DNA of 14,055 bases from CAKZKT01 sp034434235. Its GTDB lineage: Bacteria; Chloroflexota; Anaerolineae; CG2-30-64-16. Positions 10,602-14,055 of this stretch are shown in pieces. Numbering within the stretch: the first letter of the stretch is position 1; every line of letters starts with the position of its first letter. The notes beneath the pieces are model-generated. The model saw only the letters and a list, made by a program, of their open reading frames with translations. It was not told the DNA's origin and ran no database searches. A program made the position numbers and the translations under genes. The stretch is from NCBI GenBank assembly GCA_034434235.1, contig DAOTZV010000053.1, forward strand, positions 1 to 14,055, given 5' to 3'.

Positions 10602-12062
10602 TTACCCTCCGCACGCCGGCGCGTAGCACAACACCAGATCCTTTGCCGCCTTCACCTCGTCCAGCCGCCTGACCGGCGCGCGGTGCGGCGCGGTGTGGAG
10701 CAGGTCGGGATCGGTGCGCGCTTCCTCCGCGATGCGGATCAGCGCGTCCGCGAACGCGTCGAGGGTCTCCTTGCTCTCCGTCTCGGTCGGCTCGATCATC
10801 AACGCCTCCGGGACGATGAGCGGGAAGTAGATCGTCGGCGGGTGGAAGCCATAGTCCATCAGCCGCTTGGCGATGTCCATCGTGCGGATGCCGGGCGCGT
10901 CCTTCAGGATGCCCTGCGCCACGAACTCGTGCATGCACGTCCGGTCGCCATGCGGGATCGGGTAGACGCCCCGCAGTCGGGCCTGCAGGTAGTTGGCGTT
11001 GAGCACTGCGTTCTCGCTCACCGCGCGCAACCCCTCTGCGCCGTGCATGCGGATGTAGGTATAGGCCCGCACCAACACGCCGAAGTTGCCGAAAAACGCC
11101 TTCACCCGGCCGATGGACTTGGGCGGCATGTACCAGTGGAGCATCCCGTCCGCTTCGTCCTGTTTCACGATCGGGCCGGGAAGATAATCCACCAGCGCGG
11201 CCGAGACGCCCACCGCGCCCGCGCCCGGCCCGCCGCCGCCGTGCGGGGTCGAGAAGGTCTTGTGCAGGTTGTAGTGCAACACGTCGAAGCCCAGGTCGCC
11301 CGGGCGGACGATCCCCAGGATGGCGTTGAAGTTCGCGCCGTCGCCGTAGACCAGGCCGCCCGCTTCGTGCACCAGCTTGATGATGTCGAGCAGGTGCTCG
11401 TCGAAGAGGCCCAACGTGTTGGGATTGGTCAACATCAGCCCGACCAGCTTCGGCCCGTGTTGCGCGATGAGATCGCGCAGTGCGGCCAGGTCCACGTTGC
11501 CGCGGCGGTCGGAGGGCACCTCCACCACCTTCAGGCCCGACATGCTCGTGGTGGCCGGGTTCGTGCCGTGCGCGGAGTCGGGCACCAGGATGATGTTGCG
11601 CTCGCATTCCCCGCGGTCGTACTGGTATTTGCGCATCATCAGCACGCCGGTCAGCTCGCCGTGCGCGCCGGCCGCCGGCTGGAGGGTGACGCCGGCGAAG
11701 CCGCCGATCTCCGCGAGCATTTCTTGCAGCTCGAGCATCAGCCCCATTGCGCCCTGGATGCTCGCCTCCGGCTGGAGCGGATGGAGCGTGGCAAAGCCCG
11801 GGATGCGCGCCGCGACCTCGTTGACCTTCGGGTTGTACTTCATGGTGCAGGAGCCGAGCGGATAGAAGCCGACGTCAATGCCGTAGTTCATCTGCGACAG
11901 GCGGATGTAGTGTCGGACCAGATCCACCTCGGCCACCTCGGGCAGGGGCAGTTCGTCGCGCACGCACCCTTCGGGCAGGGGCGCCGGCGGCACATCGCAT
12001 TCGGGCAGGCTGACGGCGCAGCGGCCGGGCCGGGAAATCTCGTAGATCAGCGGCTCACCCAC
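10602..12062 (-). CDS. gcvPB: Glycine dehydrogenase (decarboxylating) subunit 2
   Basis: This 486-residue protein is the catalytic, PLP-carrying half of the split glycine decarboxylase (P-protein). With GcvPA it decarboxylates glycine and passes the aminomethyl group to lipoyl-GcvH. Visible motifs: YPLGSCTMKYNPK at 67-79, LQPAAGAHGELTG at 127-139, DSAHGTNPATT at 162-172, YGDGANFNAILG at 239-250, and the PLP lysine K268 in HYNLHKTFSTPHGGGGPGAG at 263-282. Length is usual for subunit 2. The start codon is GTG at 12062, with GGAGG about 7 nt upstream inside the end of gcvPA. The two genes overlap by 8 bp, which points to translational coupling and matched subunit levels. Threonine aldolase follows 20 bp after the stop. 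Confidence 0.96.
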   Translation of the reverse strand: MGEPLIYEISRPGRCAVSLPECDVPPAPLPEGCVRDELPLPEVAEVDLVRHYIRLSQMNYGIDVGFYPLGSCTMKYNPKVNEVAARIPGFATLHPLQPEASIQGAMGLMLELQEMLAEIGGFAGVTLQPAAGAHGELTGVLMMRKYQYDRGECERNIILVPDSAHGTNPATTSMSGLKVVEVPSDRRGNVDLAALRDLIAQHGPKLVGLMLTNPNTLGLFDEHLLDIIKLVHEAGGLVYGDGANFNAILGIVRPGDLGFDVLHYNLHKTFSTPHGGGGPGAGAVGVSAALVDYLPGPIVKQDEADGMLHWYMPPKSIGRVKAFFGNFGVLVRAYTYIRMHGAEGLRAVSENAVLNANYLQARLRGVYPIPHGDRTCMHEFVAQGILKDAPGIRTMDIAKRLMDYGFHPPTIYFPLIVPEALMIEPTETESKETLDAFADALIRIAEEARTDPDLLHTAPHRAPVRRLDEVKAAKDLVLCYAPACGG

Positions 12063-13470
12063 GGCTCACCTCCCCTTCGTAGCGGTCCAAATTCATCGTC
12101 GTCATCTCTTCCAGCGCCTCGGCCAACAGGTCTATCTGCGTGCGGCTGTTCATCTCGGTGACGCAGAGCAGCATGTGATCCTTCAGGCCGGGATAATCGG
12201 CCCCCAGGTCGTAGCCGCCGACCATGCCGTACCGGTCAAGCAAGACCTCGTTGATCAGCGCGATGGGCTGCGGACAACGCACGATGAACTCCTTGAAGAA
12301 AGGCCATCGGCTGATGACCGCGTAGCCGGGGATCTTGCCGATCAGGTCGGCCGCATAGTGCGCCTTGTGATAGCTCAGCTCGGCGACGGTGCGCAGGCCG
12401 TGCTTGCCCATCGCGGCCATATAGATCGCGGCGGCCAGCGCGTTGAGCGCCTGGTTCGAGCAGATGTTGCTGGAGGCTTTCTCGCGGCGGATGTGCTGCT
12501 CGCGCGTGCTCAGGGTCAAGACGAAGCCGCGCCGGCCCTCGGCATCCACCGTCTGGCCGACGATGCGGCCGGCCGAGCGACGCACGTCGGCCGCCTTCAT
12601 GGCGAAGAAGCCCAGGTAGGGCCCGCCCAGGGAGAGCGGACTGCCCATCGGCTGGCCCTCGCCGGTGACGATGTCGGCGCCGTAGCGGCCCGGCGGCACG
12701 AACAGCCCCAGGCTGATCGGATCCACCGAGACGACGAACTGCGCGCCGACGGCATGCGCCCGGTCGGCCAACGCCTGCATCTCGGCCGGGGTGTAGAGCC
12801 GGCCCAGGAAGTCCGGGTTCTGGACGATCAGGCAAGCGGTCTGCTGGTCGAGCAGGTCGGCCAGAGTACCAAGCATGGCCGCGGTGTCGGTCGTCGGCCC
12901 GATCTCCACGACATCCTCGCCGACGATCTGGAGCGACATGCCTTGCGTGTAAGTATGCACCACCGCGCGATATTGCGGATGGAGCGTCGGACTGAGGATG
13001 ACTTTGTTGCGCTTGCCGCGGCCGATCTGCAACGCCATGATCACCGCCTCGGCCACAGCGGTCGCGCCGTCGTAGTGCGAAACGTTGCTCGCCTCCATGC
13101 CGGTCAGCGCGCAGATCATGGACTGGTACTCGAAATGCGCCTGAAGCGTGCCCTGGCTGATCTCCGGCTGGTAGGGGGTGTACGCGGTGAAGAACTCCGA
13201 GCGTTGCAGGATGAAATCCACCACGCTCGGCACGAAGTGGCGATACGCGCCCGCGCCCAGGAAGCAAGCCAGATGGTGCAGGTCGTCGTTTTCGTTCGCC
13301 AGCGCGTTCAGCTCTTCGATCACCTCCATCTCGGAGAGCGCCGGTGGCAGCATCAGCGTCGGAAAGCGATGCGCTTCGGGCACATCGTGGAACAGCTCGG
13401 CCACCGATTGGACGCCGATGGCCTTCAGCATTTCGGCGCGGTCGGCGTCGGTGTCAGGTATGTAGTTCAT
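12055..13470 (-). CDS. gcvPA: Glycine dehydrogenase (decarboxylating) subunit 1
   Basis: This 471-residue protein is subunit 1 of the two-subunit P-protein. It pairs with GcvPB and helps form the PLP site but lacks the Schiff-base lysine. Recognisable segments include the N-terminal NYIPDTDADRAEMLKAIGV at 2-20, LACFLGAGAYRHFVPSVVDF (about 67-86), YTPYQPEISQGTLQ (about 96-109), YDGATAVAEA (about 133-142), GEGQPMGSPLSLGGPYLGFF (about 262-281) and STREQHIRREKASSNICSNQ (about 315-334). The ATG at 13470 has a strong GGAGG about 5 nt upstream; in-frame codons further up run through a degenerate repeat and are not native. It lies 123 bp after gcvH and has a candidate promoter of its own in that gap. 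It overlaps gcvPB by 8 bp. Confidence 0.96.
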   Translation of the reverse strand: MNYIPDTDADRAEMLKAIGVQSVAELFHDVPEAHRFPTLMLPPALSEMEVIEELNALANENDDLHHLACFLGAGAYRHFVPSVVDFILQRSEFFTAYTPYQPEISQGTLQAHFEYQSMICALTGMEASNVSHYDGATAVAEAVIMALQIGRGKRNKVILSPTLHPQYRAVVHTYTQGMSLQIVGEDVVEIGPTTDTAAMLGTLADLLDQQTACLIVQNPDFLGRLYTPAEMQALADRAHAVGAQFVVSVDPISLGLFVPPGRYGADIVTGEGQPMGSPLSLGGPYLGFFAMKAADVRRSAGRIVGQTVDAEGRRGFVLTLSTREQHIRREKASSNICSNQALNALAAAIYMAAMGKHGLRTVAELSYHKAHYAADLIGKIPGYAVISRWPFFKEFIVRCPQPIALINEVLLDRYGMVGGYDLGADYPGLKDHMLLCVTEMNSRTQIDLLAEALEEMTTMNLDRYEGEVSRG

Positions 13471-13483
13471 GGAACCTCCAAAA

Positions 13484-13568
13484 GTGGATCGTGGATAGTA
13501 GATCGTGGACAGTGTTTTGTCAATGGATTTCCCTCTGCTATCCACTATCCTCTTGCCACTATCCACTG
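13484..13568. repeat. Degenerate GTGGATAGT repeats in direct and inverted copies
   Basis: The gap between gcvH and gcvPA carries GTGGATC, GTGGATAGT and GTGGACAGT copies (13484-13514) and the inverted form CTATCCACTATCC and CCACTATCCACTG (13538-13568). Direct and inverted blocks could pair into a hairpin around the 25-bp middle. The units are imperfect, so exact borders are uncertain. Confidence 0.6.
13495..13523 (-). promoter_or_regulatory. Possible internal promoter for gcvPA-gcvPB-ltaE
   Basis: On the minus strand TTGACA (13523-13518), a 17-bp spacer and TACTAT (13500-13495). The -35 is perfect and the -10 matches at four of six. Transcription would start near 13488, leaving a leader of about 18 nt with the GGAGG site. 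The -10 is formed by repeat sequence. Confidence 0.45.
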
Positions 13569-13593
13569 CCTCCACACTCAGGCGCCCGGCCGA

Positions 13594-14001
13594 TCAGTGT
13601 CCGCCCTTCTCCTCTTCTTCGTTGACATAGGCTTCGTAGGCCGCGGCATCCATCAGGTTGTCCAGCTCGCTCAGATCGCTCGGCCGGATCCTCACCAGCC
13701 AGGCCTTGCCATAGGGATCCTCGTTGACCCACTCCGGGTGATCTTCCAGCTCGGTGTTGACGTCCAGCACCTCGCCGCTGAGGGGGCTATAGGCGTCCTC
13801 GGCCGCTTTGACCGATTCGATGGTGCCCAGGCTTTCGCCCTGCGTGACGGTGTCGCCAACTTCGGGCAGGTCCACATAGACGACGTCCGAGAGCAAATGT
13901 TGAGCGTAATCGGAGACGCCGATGACGGCAATGTTGCCTTCCAACCGCACCCATTCGTGGCTCTTTGCGTACCTGGCCTGGGGATCGTACTTGTAGCTCA
14001 T
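13594..14001 (-). CDS. gcvH: Glycine cleavage system H protein
   Basis: GcvH is the small lipoyl carrier that moves the aminomethyl group from the P-protein to the T-protein and is re-oxidised by dihydrolipoamide dehydrogenase. The 135-residue length is normal. The lipoylated lysine is K65 in the signature GTIESVKAAEDAYSPLSGEV (59-78). Other family segments are YAKSHEWVRLEGNIAVIGVSDYA (split over 11-33), LLSDVVYVDLPEVGDTV at 37-52 and a C-terminal NEDPYGKAWLVRIRP region. An acidic EEEEKGGH tail ends it. GGAGGA lies 6 nt before the ATG at 14001. Upstream on the minus strand TATACA (14052-14047) could be a -10 box, with its -35 outside the window. It is the first visible gene of the gcvH - gcvPA - gcvPB - ltaE operon; gcvT would be expected further upstream. 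Confidence 0.96.
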   Translation of the reverse strand: MSYKYDPQARYAKSHEWVRLEGNIAVIGVSDYAQHLLSDVVYVDLPEVGDTVTQGESLGTIESVKAAEDAYSPLSGEVLDVNTELEDHPEWVNEDPYGKAWLVRIRPSDLSELDNLMDAAAYEAYVNEEEEKGGH

Positions 14002-14055
14002 GATGTCTCCTCCGGGAAATTGGTAGACGGTAGATCGGTCAACCAGTGTATATAG

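Noticed and set aside
9544..11607. Apparent 687-codon fusion ending in threonine aldolase
   Set aside because: The extra N-terminal part is the wrong frame of gcvPB. The real aldolase begins at 10581 with its family N-terminus.
13471..14055. Glycine riboswitch near the gcv genes
   Set aside because: No tandem glycine aptamer features were seen between gcvH and gcvPA or in the 54 bp before gcvH. One could exist upstream of the window.

Overview
The window is GC-rich bacterial DNA with tightly packed genes. Several traits together suggest a Chloroflexota (Anaerolineae- or Caldilineae-like) bacterium: a two-subunit glycine decarboxylase (gcvPA/gcvPB), a DUF4446 protein, a cytosolic bactofilin, a glutaredoxin-thioredoxin reductase fusion, and short repeats or palindromes in most gaps between genes. 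The lineage is an inference from gene content and style. No rRNA, tRNA, CRISPR array, transposase or phage gene was seen.

Layout. (1) Positions 1-385 hold no convincing protein gene. They contain three GGTC-TGT/ACA-GACC palindromes, a candidate minus-strand structured RNA (188-303), and two back-to-back consensus sigma-70-type promoters whose -35 boxes sit in one shared palindrome. (2) A four-helix membrane protein of unknown function (413-814, +) converges on a minus-strand run prs - DUF4446 - bactofilin (2796 down to 819), with its own promoter at 2830-2858. (3) rdgB (2886-3491, +) is divergent from prs and converges on a minus-strand series: Grx-TrxR fusion - M55 D-aminopeptidase - ABC-F ATPase - GNAT acetyltransferase (8536 down to 3514). 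The ABC-F gene has a leader of about 235 nt containing a long hairpin and an intrinsic terminator just before the start codon, which looks like an attenuator. (4) A membrane-anchored ComEC-type metallo-beta-lactamase-fold protein (8647-9534, +) is divergent from the fusion gene and converges on the last block. (5) gcvH - gcvPA - gcvPB - threonine aldolase (14001 down to 9544, -) forms a glycine and one-carbon operon. gcvT and lpd are not in the window.

How the genes fit together. The right-hand operon can split threonine to glycine and acetaldehyde (aldolase) and then oxidise glycine to CO2, NH3 and methylene-tetrahydrofolate (GcvPA/PB with lipoylated GcvH). Prs makes PRPP and the divergent RdgB removes non-canonical purine triphosphates, so that pair serves nucleotide supply and cleaning. 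DUF4446 (membrane anchor plus coiled coil) next to a bactofilin suggests an envelope or cytoskeletal role, but this is inferred from position only.

The points most worth a second look are the paired perfect promoters with the candidate RNA at the left end, the ABC-F leader, the Grx-TrxR fusion that lacks the NADPH-binding arginine pair, a Prs with a shortened PRPP loop, and a set of unrelated short tandem repeats that fill intergenic gaps and in two places supply promoter boxes.
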